A DNA stretch of 34,755 nucleotides, taken from NCBI GenBank assembly GCA_030695645.1, contig JAUYQG010000193.1, forward strand, positions 1-34,755, given 5' to 3'. Made by a program: the position numbers and the translations under genes. The stretch is from Legionellaceae bacterium (GTDB lineage Bacteria > Pseudomonadota > Gammaproteobacteria > Legionellales > Legionellaceae). Positions 17,867 through 26,116 of the stretch are shown here, piece after piece (within the stretch, counting starts at the first letter, position 1; every line of letters starts with the position of its first letter). The notes beneath the pieces are model-generated. The model was given only the letters and a program-made list of their open reading frames with translations. It did not search any database and was not told the origin of the DNA.

Positions 17867-17870
17867 TTTC

Positions 17871-18410
17871 TTACTGTATTAGATTTAAAAACTCCATGCG
17901 GCTTGCTGGATTGTCCCGCATTTCTCCCAACATAACGGATGTGGTCATTACGGAATTTTGTTTTTCAACACCTCGCATCATCATACAAAGATGCTGGGCT
18001 TCCATTACCACGGCCACACCGCGTGCTCCAGTAATTTGTCCAATACAATGGGCTACTTCGGCTGTTAATCGCTCTTGTATCTGCAACCTTCGTGCAAAGT
18101 AATCAATAATTCGTGCAATTTTAGATAAGCCAATCACTTTACCTTTCGGTAAGTATCCAACATGACATTTGCCCAAAAAGGGTAGTAAATGGTGCTCACA
18201 CATCGAATACATTTCGATATTCTTGACAATAACCATTTCATTCATATCGGATTCAAATAATGCACCATTAATAATATCATCCAAATTTTCTCGATACCCT
18301 TTGGTTAAATAAAGAAGGGCATTTGCAGCGCGTTCGGGAGTATCTCGTAATCCTTCGCGATTAACGTCTTCGCCGATATCTGTCAATAGTTTTTTATATA
18401 TGTTTTGCAT
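17871..18410 (-). CDS. folE: GTP cyclohydrolase I
   Basis: FolE converts GTP to 7,8-dihydroneopterin triphosphate, the first step of folate synthesis. The zinc ligands are Cys71 and His74 in [10 protein letters not shown] and Cys142 in [34 protein letters not shown] is the conserved core helix pair, and [10 protein letters not shown] is the family C-terminal motif. At 179 residues it is slightly shorter than the E. coli protein (222) because of a short N-terminus, which is common. The HIT gene lies 20 nt upstream on the same strand, so the two may form an operon. Confidence 0.95.
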   Translation of the reverse strand: MQNIYKKLLTDIGEDVNREGLRDTPERAANALLYLTKGYRENLDDIINGALFESDMNEMVIVKNIEMYSMCEHHLLPFLGKCHVGYLPKGKVIGLSKIARIIDYFARRLQIQERLTAEVAHCIGQITGARGVAVVMEAQHLCMMMRGVEKQNSVMTTSVMLGEMRDNPASRMEFLNLIQ

Positions 18411-18430
18411 TTAATTTATCCTGATAAGGT

Positions 18431-18769
18431 TTAACCTGGTGGCCATGCCAACTGTCGTCCACCCAACAAATGTAAGTGGATATGATACACGGCTTGCCCT
18501 CCATGCGCATTCACGTTAAAGACTAAGCGATATCCTGGTTCGCTTAATCCTTGAGATTGAGCTAGATTTTTTGCCGTGATGATGAGTTTTCCTAATAATT
18601 GTTCGTGGTTACTGTTTGTGTCGTTAAGCGTTGCAATATGTTCCTTAGGAATGATCAATAAGTGTGTGGGAGCCTGAGGAGCAATGTCATGGAATGCTAT
18701 AATTTCAGAGTCTTCATACACAATTGTTGCCGGTATATCGCCTTGGGCAATTTTACAAAATAAACACAT
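18431..18769 (-). CDS. HIT-family nucleotide hydrolase (HinT-like)
   Basis: This histidine-triad purine nucleoside phosphoramidase has the signature HIHLHLLGG near the C-terminus. The N-terminus (CLFCKIAQGDIPATIVYED) is typical and carries the two cysteines often seen in bacterial HinT. The 112 residues fit. The start is MCLFCK at 18769; a longer frame to 18826 runs into a hairpin repeat and has no family sequence. Confidence 0.93.
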   Translation of the reverse strand: MCLFCKIAQGDIPATIVYEDSEIIAFHDIAPQAPTHLLIIPKEHIATLNDTNSNHEQLLGKLIITAKNLAQSQGLSEPGYRLVFNVNAHGGQAVYHIHLHLLGGRQLAWPPG

Positions 18770-18813
18770 AATTACTCTATAGTTGGCAAATAATTTTCTA
18801 TTATATCTCATTT

Positions 18814-18869
18814 GGACTTTGGACAAAACGACATGAGGCTTTATTCATGTTGTTTTATCCAAAATCCAA
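18814..18869. repeat. family 1 hairpin element, copy 5
   Basis: The left arm TTGGACTTTGGACAAAACGA is intact; the right arm has changes (TGTTGTTTTATCCAAAATCC). It lies between the divergent HIT and ppa genes, upstream of the predicted ppa promoter, and is the only copy clearly between divergent genes. Confidence 0.82.
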
Positions 18870-18879
18870 ATCTCATCCT

Positions 18880-18908
18880 TTGCCTTTTAAAATGATTTTT
18901 AGCATAAT
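18880..18908 (+). promoter_or_regulatory. predicted sigma-70 promoter of ppa
   Basis: TTGCCT (-35) and CATAAT (-10) are separated by 17 nt and lie about 35 nt before the ppa ATG. Confidence 0.5.
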
Positions 18909-18942
18909 GTAGGCCCGCATTAATTGAATAGGTGTTTGCACA

Positions 18943-19479
18943 ATGAGTTTGATGAACATTGATAGTGGCCGTGATGTGCCTAATGAAGTGAATGTTATTA
19001 TTGAAATTCCCATGAATGGTCAGCCTGTGAAGTACGAGGTCAATAAAGACTCAGGCGCGTTGTTTGTTGATCGATTTTTGTCGACATCCATGGTATACCC
19101 AACTAATTATGGATATATTCCTCAAACGTTATCAGAAGATGGTGATCCGGTTGATGTGTTGGTTGTGACTCCCGTACCGGTGATTTGCGGTTCTGTAATC
19201 AGGGCCCGCATTATTGGTATGATGAAAATGACCGATGAATCTGGTATTGATGCCAAATTGTTAGCAGTACCTACGAGCAAGTTATCTAGCCTATATGAAG
19301 ATATTCAAACGTATAGCGATTTTCCTAAAGCGTTTATTTTGTCATTAGAGCACTTCTTTAAGCATTACAAAGATTTGGAAGCCGGAAAATGGGTTAAAGT
19401 AGAAGGATGGGAAGGCAAAGACGCTGCTCATCAAGAAATCTTGAACAGTATTGCCCGTTATCAAAAAGAAGTCGCATAA
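18943..19479 (+). CDS. ppa: inorganic pyrophosphatase (family I)
   Basis: This soluble Mg-dependent enzyme hydrolyses pyrophosphate and pulls biosynthetic reactions forward. Family I motifs are present: E-I-P and [17 protein letters not shown] (substrate lysines), [12 protein letters not shown], the signature [10 protein letters not shown] with metal-binding aspartates, and KWVKVEGW near the C-terminus. The 178 residues are typical of hexameric bacterial enzymes. An in-frame ATG at 18952 is a possible second start. Confidence 0.97.
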   Translation: MSLMNIDSGRDVPNEVNVIIEIPMNGQPVKYEVNKDSGALFVDRFLSTSMVYPTNYGYIPQTLSEDGDPVDVLVVTPVPVICGSVIRARIIGMMKMTDESGIDAKLLAVPTSKLSSLYEDIQTYSDFPKAFILSLEHFFKHYKDLEAGKWVKVEGWEGKDAAHQEILNSIARYQKEVA

Positions 19480-19552
19480 GGGGAATTGCTTACTCCGTAA
19501 ACTGCAAAGATTGCGGGATCTTTCGACTCCGCAATCCGCTACCTACATCACG

Positions 19553-20119
19553 TTATTGCAACGATTTTCGCATTGCGAAGGCTAGAAAAATATAAGTCCA
19601 GCCGCTTATCATCAGTTCAACAGAAATCAGCATACCGATGATCCATAAGCCACTCATTGGCCAATGTGAGAGGATCAATATACCCAACACAAGTGCGGCA
19701 ACAGCGCTGATGAGTATAAAAAACCATCCTGCCGTATCGGCCCTAAGTGACAGCGCCATAATAAAACGAATAATACCTATGACAATAAAGATCCAAGCAA
19801 TTAGAAGCGTAACGATTGTAGATGCCAATATTGGATCATAGATAATGAGTCCACCAATCGCCATATAAAAAAGCGCGACCAGTCCATGTCCGATGGATGT
19901 TTTCCATTTGATACTAGTAAAGACATCGAGAAACTGTGCAAGACCCGCAATGACGAATAGAAATCCTAAAAAGACAATGCTAATTAGGGTTAAACCAACT
20001 AATTGACCTAAACCTATAAAACTCAGTAGAATAAATAAAACTCCAAGACCTAATAACCAACGCCAGCTTCGGTTAGCGGCACTCGATAATTCAGAACGAC
20101 TCATTCTTGATTTTGACAT
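19553..20119 (-). CDS. HdeD-family (DUF308) six-helix membrane protein
   Basis: The 188-residue protein has about six hydrophobic segments, paired as in HdeD: GVLFILLSFIGLGQLVGLTL, VFLGFLFVIAGLAQFLD, VALFYMAIGGLIIYDP, LLIAWIFIVIGIIRFIMA, FFILISAVAALVLGILIL and GMLISVELMISGWTYIFLAF. HdeD is linked to acid resistance in E. coli, but the family's activity is not established. The N-terminus is Ser/Arg-rich. It is convergent with ppa across 73 nt, where ATTGCGG/CCGCAAT (19510-19535) forms a short stem without a T-run. Confidence 0.85.
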   Translation of the reverse strand: MSKSRMSRSELSSAANRSWRWLLGLGVLFILLSFIGLGQLVGLTLISIVFLGFLFVIAGLAQFLDVFTSIKWKTSIGHGLVALFYMAIGGLIIYDPILASTIVTLLIAWIFIVIGIIRFIMALSLRADTAGWFFILISAVAALVLGILILSHWPMSGLWIIGMLISVELMISGWTYIFLAFAMRKSLQ

Positions 20120-20153
20120 AACTATTTCCTTAAATATAGTATGACCCGTCTTG

Positions 20154-20181
20154 AGTATAGCTTAATTAATGTGATTCTCAA
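20154..20181 (-). promoter_or_regulatory. predicted sigma-70 promoter of the HdeD-like gene
   Basis: On the minus strand TTGAGA (-35) and TATACT (-10) are separated by 16 nt, about 35 nt before the ATG. Confidence 0.5.
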
Positions 20182-20475
20182 CTAGTGCCTCGTCAACGTT
20201 AAATCATGTTTTACGGGCAGACCATGTACAACTATACTGCGCGCGGCCACAAACGTACGTTTTAATTCTCGTGTTGACGTGTGAGGTATGTGCACGTAGC
20301 TTCATCAGTTAGCGCGATCTGCCCCCTCCCGCGACGTGAAGTTGGCAAGAAAACCGGTGTTCTTCCGCAGGAGAGGGTTGGGGAGACAATGGCATTTACT
20401 TAAGAAATCATGCCATTTACTTAGTGGCTTGTTATTTTTTATCGCAATAAGCCATTATATTAATCATGTTCTGAT
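20182..20475. other. gene-free stretch with GC-rich block and IS-end-like repeats
   Basis: No gene is supported here. A GC-rich block (about 20325-20386) with CCCCCTCCCGCG and, inverted, GGAGAGGGTTGGGG contrasts with its AT-rich surroundings. ATGGCATTTACTTAAG and ATGCCATTTACTTAG (20390-20422) form a direct repeat, and AATGGCAT/ATGCCATT also pair as an inverted repeat. These may be the outer end of the IS4-type remnant that follows. Confidence 0.45.
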
Positions 20476-20808
20476 TTAAACCGTTGCCTCTGCTGCAAAA
20501 ATCCTGCTCAACGTAATTATAACAAAATGCGCAAATAATTCTTGCTTCACCCCATGCTCGGTTTTAGCGTGAAAATCCTCGACATCAATCAGAATCTTAG
20601 AAATTTTATAAAGCTCCTCAATTCCCCATCGAGAGTGGTAAATGTCCTGGAATTCATCAGTCTTATATATTTCACTATTTATCAGTGTAGTGCCTATGAT
20701 ATAGACTATATCGTTAATGGTGTATTTAATTAATCGAAGTTGCAGCGGAAGAAACTCGATATTTGGATGCTTTTTGCGTATATCTTTTTGTGATTGAGTG
20801 TAACGTCT
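20476..20808 (-). pseudogene. IS4-family transposase C-terminal fragment
   Basis: A 110-codon open frame on the minus strand without a start codon encodes the end of an IS4-type DDE transposase. Recognisable blocks are RYTQSQKDIRKKHPNIEFLP, then YHSRWGIEELYKISK, an exact match to the IS4 signature Y-x2-R-x3-E-x6-K (YREK, with the catalytic Glu), and DFHAKTEHGVKQELFAHFVI. The N-terminal half with the first two aspartates is missing and an in-frame stop lies just upstream, so it cannot be functional. The 5' side adjoins the next element, which may have cut it. Confidence 0.85.
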
Positions 20809-20913
20809 CTAACTAATTAACCCTTTCTTCCAGGTTTCATCTCATCCTATTCAAGTGTTTTTTCAGCCTATTTCCAGCGATTCATTGCAAATACACCGAG
20901 ACAAATAAAAAAA

Positions 20914-20983
20914 ATGACCGAACACCATGTTTGCATTATAATTTGTTTGCGCAAAAGTATAACAAAACAAAGGAGTCGGTCAT
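20914..20983 (+). promoter_or_regulatory. inverted repeat that could hide the ribosome site of the zinc-finger ORF
   Basis: ATGACCGA (20914-20921) is complementary to TCGGTCAT (20976-20983), which lies between the AGGAG site and the first bases of the start codon at 20982. In RNA started upstream the hairpin would mask the start. This design is known to protect IS10 and IS50 transposases from outside transcription. Confidence 0.5.
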
Positions 20984-21524
20984 GCGAGTAATTTTACCTG
21001 ATATTGCAACATTAGAACAGTATTGTTTCAAACAAACTACACAATCCATAGAGCTTCGCCCTCAAGAATGTTGGTTCTGTGGTATGGCGGGATTACATTG
21101 TCATGCGACTTACGAACGACAATCTGATCGAGAAAACAAAGGAAGGGACTCGCTCAACCCCGTTATTATTCAGCGTTACATATGCCCTTATTGCAGAAAA
21201 ACCTGTTCCGTATTGCCAGAATGCATACCACCACGTCGTTGGTATCCTTGGCCCATTCAACAGGCTATTTTATTGGCCTGCTTGCTTGGAAAGTCATTAA
21301 ATGAAATCAGTAGACAGCACATTCCCAGCCGTTCAACTTGTAAGCGTTGGTGGGATTGGTTGCAGGAACGATTTCATGACCTTGCGCATGAATTAAAATC
21401 GCTGTTCCCAGATGAGCTTGGCCGCTGTCCTGACTTTCTGTCGTTCTGGTCTTCATGCATTAAAAAAATGAATTTATCCAAGGCGATGTGGTATTGCCAT
21501 CAAAGCGGAGTAATTGTCCCATGA
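20982..21524 (+). CDS. zinc-finger/helix-turn-helix ORF of an insertion element
   Basis: The 180-residue protein starts at ATG 20982, six bases after AGGAG. It has two CxxC pairs, ECWFCGMAGLHCH and RYICPYCRKTCSVLPE, as a zinc ribbon, then a helix-turn-helix-like region (IQQAILLACLLGKSLNEIS and SRSTCKRWWDWLQERF). It resembles accessory or first ORFs of transposable elements that lie before an rve-type integrase. The frame looks complete. Its partner at 21656 is decayed, so this copy cannot transpose by itself. The exact IS family is not recognised. Confidence 0.7.
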   Translation: MRVILPDIATLEQYCFKQTTQSIELRPQECWFCGMAGLHCHATYERQSDRENKGRDSLNPVIIQRYICPYCRKTCSVLPECIPPRRWYPWPIQQAILLACLLGKSLNEISRQHIPSRSTCKRWWDWLQERFHDLAHELKSLFPDELGRCPDFLSFWSSCIKKMNLSKAMWYCHQSGVIVP

Positions 21525-21655
21525 TCTTTTAACATACAAGCAAGTTTAGATGCTTAAAAATCAATCGGTTAGGTCAACCCACACACTTTGACAACTTCCG
21601 AGCAAAATCTAATCATGTTTTACTTCGTTTTCCTGTTTATAAGCGGAGAAACACA
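21525..21655 (+). other. spacer between the two element ORFs
   Basis: No gene is seen in this stretch. GCGGAG at its right end forms the ribosome site for the following frame. Confidence 0.5.
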
Positions 21656-22173
21656 ATGCATCAACCCCTTCATCCTGTCGCGATTTTTCGTGTCATGCTG
21701 CTTGGCCCCCTCATTTCTCGAGAAAAGTTATCTCGTGGTGAACTAAAAATACTAATCCATGATATCGCAAGTCGAACTTACAGCATCCCCGATTCAAAGC
21801 GGGTTCATGTCAGCCCGCAAGCCATTGAGCGATGGTACTATGCTTACTTGCGTGGAGGTATCGACGCACTGACACCCAAATTGAGGGTGTTTTAAAACAA
21901 GCCTTATTGAAGAAGGGATTACCTAAAAAACTAATTGTCGATAATGGTGCCGCCTATCGCTCACTGTCTCTACAAGGGATCTGTGCCAGACTGGGAATTA
22001 ATTTAATACTGGGCCCAGTTACAAAACTGGATCCAATCGCTAATTTGAACCGTAAACGACAGCGTCCAACGGCCGAAGACGAGACAATGAAAAACAACAC
22101 AATCAACATGGTTGATCTGGCCCAAAAACAATATCGCGAACGCTACCAACTAACCCCGTCGACGGAGTTTTGA
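21656..22173 (+). pseudogene. rve/DDE integrase-type transposase with internal deletions and frameshift
   Basis: The first frame (21656-21895) gives an N-terminal DNA-binding region, including SRGELKILIHDIASRTYSI and AIERWYYAYLRGGIDALTPK. It then stops. From about 21865 another frame continues with GVLKQALLKKGLPKKLIVDN and GAAYRSLSLQGICARLGINL, which contains the second catalytic Asp (VDNG). The segment with the first Asp between these parts is absent. The segment that should carry the catalytic Glu (normally a GKGKxER-type motif) is also absent: the sequence jumps from LGINLI to TKLDPIANLNRKRQRP. At least two deletions and one frame change make it dead. Confidence 0.8.
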
Positions 22174-22185
22174 TATGATTAAACA

Positions 22186-22252
22186 TTGGACTTTGGACAA
22201 AACTGCATGCAAAAAAACGCATGCAATTCCGTCCAAATAATTTCAGATCTGT
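22186..22252. repeat. family 1 hairpin element, copy 6
   Basis: The arms are TTGGACTTTGGACAAAACTG and GCATGCAATTCCGTCCAA with a GCATGC inner stem. The long end (AATAATTTCAGATCTGTG) points right. It lies 13 bases after the transposase remnant. Copy 1 at 76-140 shares the same stem type and long end. Confidence 0.85.
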
Positions 22253-22343
22253 GAAATTTACAGACATATATTACTAGGTGAAATTGATCTATTTTATGAA
22301 AAAGTTGCATATAGTGTAATTAATGTACTGGTTGAGAGTAATG
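22253..22343 (+). other. 91-bp segment between two inverted hairpin elements, with a coding-like fragment
   Basis: One plus-strand frame is open across this segment and reads EIDLFYEKVAYSVINVLVES, without a start codon. It then runs into copy 7. It looks like a scrap of an unrecognised gene caught between copies 6 and 7, whose long ends face each other. Confidence 0.35.
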
Positions 22344-22407
22344 GATCTCAAGTTTCTTGGACAGAAAGACATGAAAAAAGCCTCATGTCTTTTTGTCCAA
22401 AGTCCAA
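22344..22407. repeat. family 1 hairpin element, copy 7
   Basis: The long end GGATCTCAAGTTTC is followed by TTGGACAGAAAGACATGA and its complement TCATGTCTTTTTGTCCAA, then AGTCCAA. It lies at the 3' end of rpoH and would serve as its terminator. Confidence 0.88.
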
Positions 22408-22420
22408 TTAGCAGGCTCAA

Positions 22421-23299
22421 CTAAAATCCGCTAGTTTCAGCCAGTTCCATATGTTGGCGCAATTTTTTCATGGCATTTTTTTCCAATTGACGCACACGCT
22501 CGGCGGATACGTTGTATTTCTCAGCCAAGTTGTGCAATGTAACGACTTTGTCGTCACTTAGCCACCGTTGTTGCAAAATATCCTGACTGCGTTCGTCTAA
22601 AGACTCTAAAGCCGCATGCAAGCGTTCATACTGATTCGTATCGGTGTCTGTTTGTTCGTATATATGCGCGGGATTAGCACTGTTGTCTTGTAAATAATCA
22701 GCGGGCGCCGCTTTATACGATTTCTCGTCATCACCAATAGCGGTCGAATCATACGACTCATCCATGGCATTCAAACGTCGTTCCATTTCCCAAACGTCTT
22801 CACGTTTGACTCCTAAATGAGTAGCAATTTCATCCACTTCATCATTACTGGACCAACCTAAGCGTTTTTTCATATGACGCAGGTTAAAAAATAATTTTCG
22901 TTGTGCCTTCGTAGTGGCTATTTTAACAATGCGCCAATTTTGTATCACAAATTCATGAATTTCTGCTTTAATCCAATGAACAGCAAATGAAACCAAACGC
23001 ACGCCCATTTTTGGATTAAACCGTTTAACGGCCTTCATCAAACCAACATTGCCTTCTTGAATCAAATCACTGAGTGGTAGTCCATAACCAGAATACCCGC
23101 GCGCGACTCGTACGACGTACCGCAAGTGAGCCAAAACAAGTGACCGCGCCGCCTCTAAATCCCCATGCTCCTGAACACGCTCAGCAAAATCATATTCCTC
23201 TTCAGCACTTAACAAAGGTATTTGATTCACTCGTTGAATATATGCCTCGAGACTCCCTACCGGAAAGTTCATACCAGACAATTGCAACTGAGTACTCAT
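22421..23299 (-). CDS. rpoH: RNA polymerase sigma-32 factor (heat shock)
   Basis: RpoH directs RNA polymerase to heat-shock promoters. Region 2 has [17 protein letters not shown] and [18 protein letters not shown]. The RpoH box QRKLFFNLR is at 133-141, where sigma-32 has it and other sigma-70 factors do not. Region 4 ends with [20 protein letters not shown]. The 292 residues are close to E. coli (284). The start is MSTQLQLSG with GGAG upstream; the frame extends to 23359 without a better site. It lies downstream of ftsYEX on the same strand, as in enterobacteria. Confidence 0.97.
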   Translation of the reverse strand: MSTQLQLSGMNFPVGSLEAYIQRVNQIPLLSAEEEYDFAERVQEHGDLEAARSLVLAHLRYVVRVARGYSGYGLPLSDLIQEGNVGLMKAVKRFNPKMGVRLVSFAVHWIKAEIHEFVIQNWRIVKIATTKAQRKLFFNLRHMKKRLGWSSNDEVDEIATHLGVKREDVWEMERRLNAMDESYDSTAIGDDEKSYKAAPADYLQDNSANPAHIYEQTDTDTNQYERLHAALESLDERSQDILQQRWLSDDKVVTLHNLAEKYNVSAERVRQLEKNAMKKLRQHMELAETSGF

Positions 23300-23342
23300 A
23301 ACAATCTCCACATGACAAGACAATGATATATTTCTCGGACGC

Positions 23343-23372
23343 AGTATATCATATTTCAACTATCGCATTCAA
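23343..23372 (-). promoter_or_regulatory. predicted sigma-70 promoter of rpoH
   Basis: On the minus strand TTGAAT (-35) and TATACT (-10) are separated by 18 nt and lie about 45 nt before the rpoH ATG. Confidence 0.55.
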
Positions 23373-23373
23373 T

Positions 23374-23398
23374 ATTTTGATTATATCTTAATCAAAAT
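23374..23398. repeat. inverted repeat upstream of the rpoH promoter
   Basis: ATTTTGATT (23374-23382) and AATCAAAAT (23390-23398) form a perfect 9-bp pair with a 7-nt spacer, touching the -35 box. It may be an operator or a weak end-of-transcript hairpin for ftsX. Confidence 0.5.
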
Positions 23399-23410
23399 TA
23401 TCAATTAATC

Positions 23411-23463
23411 GTAAGCTGCTCGGAGGGTGCTGTTGACGCTCGGAGAACGGAGTGAGTAGTTAC
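23411..23463. mobile_element. family 2 MITE-like element, copy C (53 bp)
   Basis: It runs from GTAAGCTGCTCGGAGGGTG to GAGTGAGTAGTTAC, the shortest version, lacking the middle part of copies A and B. No target duplication is visible. Its right end provides the stop codon of ftsX (TAA on the minus strand at 23460-23462). Confidence 0.75.
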
Positions 23464-24368
23464 GTAATATGCTTCTTAACCGACAATCGTGCACCTAACC
23501 AACTTAACAGGATGGCGCACATCACTAACAAGCCTGTTTGACCCATTGACATACCAGACAACGTGTAATGTATTTGGTAGGACGCAAATAATTGATTAAG
23601 TCCCGCATCTAAACTCAGAACAAACAAATCCACGCAAATTACGGCAACAATAGCGGCCAACAAACCATACAATACGCCTGTGTATAAAAAAGGACGCATG
23701 ATAAAGGCATCCCCTGCACCCACGAGTTTTAACACAACAATGTCATCATGACGATCATGTATAATCATACGTAAGGTATTACCTATAATCAAAACCACGG
23801 CTATTGCTAACATCACCATCAACGAATGCACCAGTTTCGTTACAAAGCTAAAAAAGGCAAACAGACGACCAATCCACTCCATATCCAATTTGGCCTGTTC
23901 AATGTGGGGATACGTTTTTATCGTTTGATACAGCGCGGCGATTACCTCAGCTGAATGAACAGTAGGTGCTGGCATAACGTCAATCACGGCTGGTAGAGGG
24001 TTTTCCGGTAAATAATGCATGATATCCTGCATTCCATCTTGCATTTGCAGTGCCGCAAGCCCTTCTGCGGAAGTTTTCACACTCGCCTCACCAACGCCAG
24101 GTGTTGCACGAACGCGTGCTAATAAACTCGCTTCATCGGCCTCTGATAGCCCCACATCTAGGTAAAGAGAGATACGACCACTTTGCCGCCAATCCACTGT
24201 GAGTCGAGAAACATTGTTCGTAACCACCCAAAACATCGCGGACATCATCAACGTCATCGCAATCACCAGAACCGTCATTAACGTTGACCACCGTCCACGC
24301 CAAAGAAAAGCTAGACTGTTCAGAAATGCCTGTTTATGAAAAGCTATCCATGAGCGCATAGTCATCAT
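23460..24368 (-). CDS. ftsX: cell division protein FtsX
   Basis: FtsX is the membrane subunit of the FtsEX complex, which activates peptidoglycan hydrolases at the septum. Four membrane segments are present: WSTLMTVLVIAMTLMMSAMF near the N-terminus, a periplasmic loop (about 55-170), then LVHSLMVMLAIAVVLIIGN, GVLYGLLAAIVAVICVDLF and TGLLVMCAILLSWLGARL. The start overlaps the ftsE stop in an ATGA. The protein ends SVKKHIT; the last codon and the stop lie at the edge of MITE copy C, so the original C-terminus was probably altered by a few residues. Confidence 0.94.
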   Translation of the reverse strand: MMTMRSWIAFHKQAFLNSLAFLWRGRWSTLMTVLVIAMTLMMSAMFWVVTNNVSRLTVDWRQSGRISLYLDVGLSEADEASLLARVRATPGVGEASVKTSAEGLAALQMQDGMQDIMHYLPENPLPAVIDVMPAPTVHSAEVIAALYQTIKTYPHIEQAKLDMEWIGRLFAFFSFVTKLVHSLMVMLAIAVVLIIGNTLRMIIHDRHDDIVVLKLVGAGDAFIMRPFLYTGVLYGLLAAIVAVICVDLFVLSLDAGLNQLFASYQIHYTLSGMSMGQTGLLVMCAILLSWLGARLSVKKHIT

Positions 24369-25015
24369 GTTACTCGCCCTCCTTTAAGCACAACGATACG
24401 ATGCCTAGTTCCTGCTATTAAGGGCAAATCATGCGTAGCAACCAATATCGCAACACCTGCCTGGTTCAATTCTGTAAAAAGAGTCATCATATCAGACGAT
24501 AAAGCAGGATCTAAATTACCTGTTGGTTCATCAGCCAGTAACAATGCCGGCTTATGTACAACCGAACGCGCAATACCCACTCGCTGTTGCTCACCACTCG
24601 ATAAATGCACGGGCAACATGTTTTGTTTAGACAATAGCCCCACCATGTCCAACGCAGCATGTACTCGTTTTGTAATAACATGCGGCAACCCACCTTGAAT
24701 TTGTAATGGCAAAGCAACATTAGCAAAAACAGTGCGATCTTGAAGTAGATAAGGCGACTGAAACGTAATGCCTAGATTTGAACGATAACGAGCAATATCC
24801 CGACGTTTCAACTGACTTAACGATTCACCATTAACGACTATTTTGCCAGAAGACGGTCTATCTAACATGGCAAGAAGGTTCAGCATGGTACTCTTCCCAG
24901 CACCAGAATGCCCTGTCAAAAACGCCATTTCGCCCTTTGCTAGCGAAAAGTCAACCTGACTCAACGCATCATAGCCACCAGGATATTTTTTACTTACTTG
25001 ATTAAATGTGATCAT
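24365..25015 (-). CDS. ftsE: cell division ATP-binding protein FtsE
   Basis: FtsE is the ABC ATPase that powers FtsX. Walker A is GHSGAGKST at 35-43, the signature is LSSGEQQRV, and Walker B is LLLADEPTGNLD, followed by the H-loop ATHD. The 216 residues match the family. The start MITFNQVSKKYPGG is chosen by homology; an extra Met at 25018 is possible. The frame upstream to 25153 lies inside ftsY. The overlap with ftsY is 14 nt, and with ftsX 4 nt. Confidence 0.96.
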   Translation of the reverse strand: MITFNQVSKKYPGGYDALSQVDFSLAKGEMAFLTGHSGAGKSTMLNLLAMLDRPSSGKIVVNGESLSQLKRRDIARYRSNLGITFQSPYLLQDRTVFANVALPLQIQGGLPHVITKRVHAALDMVGLLSKQNMLPVHLSSGEQQRVGIARSVVHKPALLLADEPTGNLDPALSSDMMTLFTELNQAGVAILVATHDLPLIAGTRHRIVVLKGGRVT

Positions 25016-26048
25016 CATAAAAAATTGCATCCACAAATTGCGGCGCATCAAAAGGCCGCAAATCATCAATTCCTTCACCAATACCGATATACCGAAATGG
25101 TATCCCCAATTCATTAGCAATGGCAAATAAAATCCCACCTTTGGCAGTACCATCTAATTTTGTCATTGTAATCCCCGTTAATCCAATGGAATTATTGAAT
25201 TGACGAGCTTGATTCAAGGCATTTTGACCGATACCCGCATCCAAAACCAACATGGTTTCATGCGGCGCTGACGGATCAATTTTTTGCAATACCCGTTTCA
25301 CTTTTTTCAGTTCATCCATTAAATTATGTTGGGTATGCAAACGCCCAGCGGTATCTGCAATTAATACATCAATGCCTCGCGATTTGGCGGCTTGGAATGC
25401 GTCAAAAATCACCGAAGCACTATCGGCACCCGTGTGCTGTGCAATCACCGGTATCTGATTACGCTCGCCCCATACTTGCAACTGCTCGACAGCGGCAGCA
25501 CGAAAAGTATCTCCTGCGGCTAACATAACTTTTTTGCCCTGCTGCTGATATTGTTTAGCCAATTTTCCAATCGTCGTTGTTTTTCCGGCACCATTAACAC
25601 CAATCATTAAAATGACAAACGGAAACTCACTGTCCGAACTCAATAGTAATGGTTTTGCATTCACTGACAAAGTCAGTTGTAAGCGTTTTTTTAACTGGGT
25701 AAATACCGCATCGCCATCGCCTAATTGGTTTCGTTTCAGATCATCACTGAGCTCGTGCAAAATTTTCGTGGTCATATCAAATCCGAGATCAGCAGAAAGT
25801 AATAATATCTCCAGTTCATCCAATAATGCCGCGTCAATCTCTTTTTTACCCAACAATAAACGGCCAATACCCGCTCCTAATTGATTGCGTGTTTTACTTA
25901 GCCCTCGTTTAATACGAGCAAAAACACCATCGTGTTGAACATCAATAGTCCGATCCTGCGGTATTGAACTATCGTGTTCCTGCGTAGCTTCCATTAGCTC
26001 TGCCTGGGTATCAGACGAATTATGAATTTTTTTTAACCACTTAATCAT
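25002..26048 (-). CDS. ftsY: signal recognition particle receptor FtsY
   Basis: FtsY is the SRP receptor GTPase that delivers ribosomes to the SecYEG channel. A short acidic A-domain (about 1-50) is followed by the N domain and the G domain with GVNGAGKTTTIGKLAKQ, DTFRAAAVEQL, DTAGRLHTQ and TKLDGTAKGG. At 348 residues it is shorter than E. coli FtsY (497), only because of the short A-domain, as in many bacteria. It is the first gene of ftsYEX and divergent from rsmD. Confidence 0.97.
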   Translation of the reverse strand: MIKWLKKIHNSSDTQAELMEATQEHDSSIPQDRTIDVQHDGVFARIKRGLSKTRNQLGAGIGRLLLGKKEIDAALLDELEILLLSADLGFDMTTKILHELSDDLKRNQLGDGDAVFTQLKKRLQLTLSVNAKPLLLSSDSEFPFVILMIGVNGAGKTTTIGKLAKQYQQQGKKVMLAAGDTFRAAAVEQLQVWGERNQIPVIAQHTGADSASVIFDAFQAAKSRGIDVLIADTAGRLHTQHNLMDELKKVKRVLQKIDPSAPHETMLVLDAGIGQNALNQARQFNNSIGLTGITMTKLDGTAKGGILFAIANELGIPFRYIGIGEGIDDLRPFDAPQFVDAIFYDDHI

Positions 26049-26049
26049 C

Positions 26050-26062
26050 GTATAGACTATAC
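26050..26062. promoter_or_regulatory. palindrome in the ftsY leader
   Basis: GTATAGACTATAC, a perfect 6-bp inverted pair around one base, begins two bases upstream of the ftsY ATG. A TATAAT -10-like box for ftsY lies on the minus strand near 26085-26090. It may be an operator; no regulator is suggested by sequence. Confidence 0.4.
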
Positions 26063-26116
26063 AAAAAAGGACGAATGTGCCATTATAACATCTTATGATC
26101 CAAATAAACCCTTCTT

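Noticed and set aside
20542-20733. Plus-strand frame of 63 codons
   Set aside because: It is antisense to the IS4-type transposase fragment, whose YREK motif is convincing.
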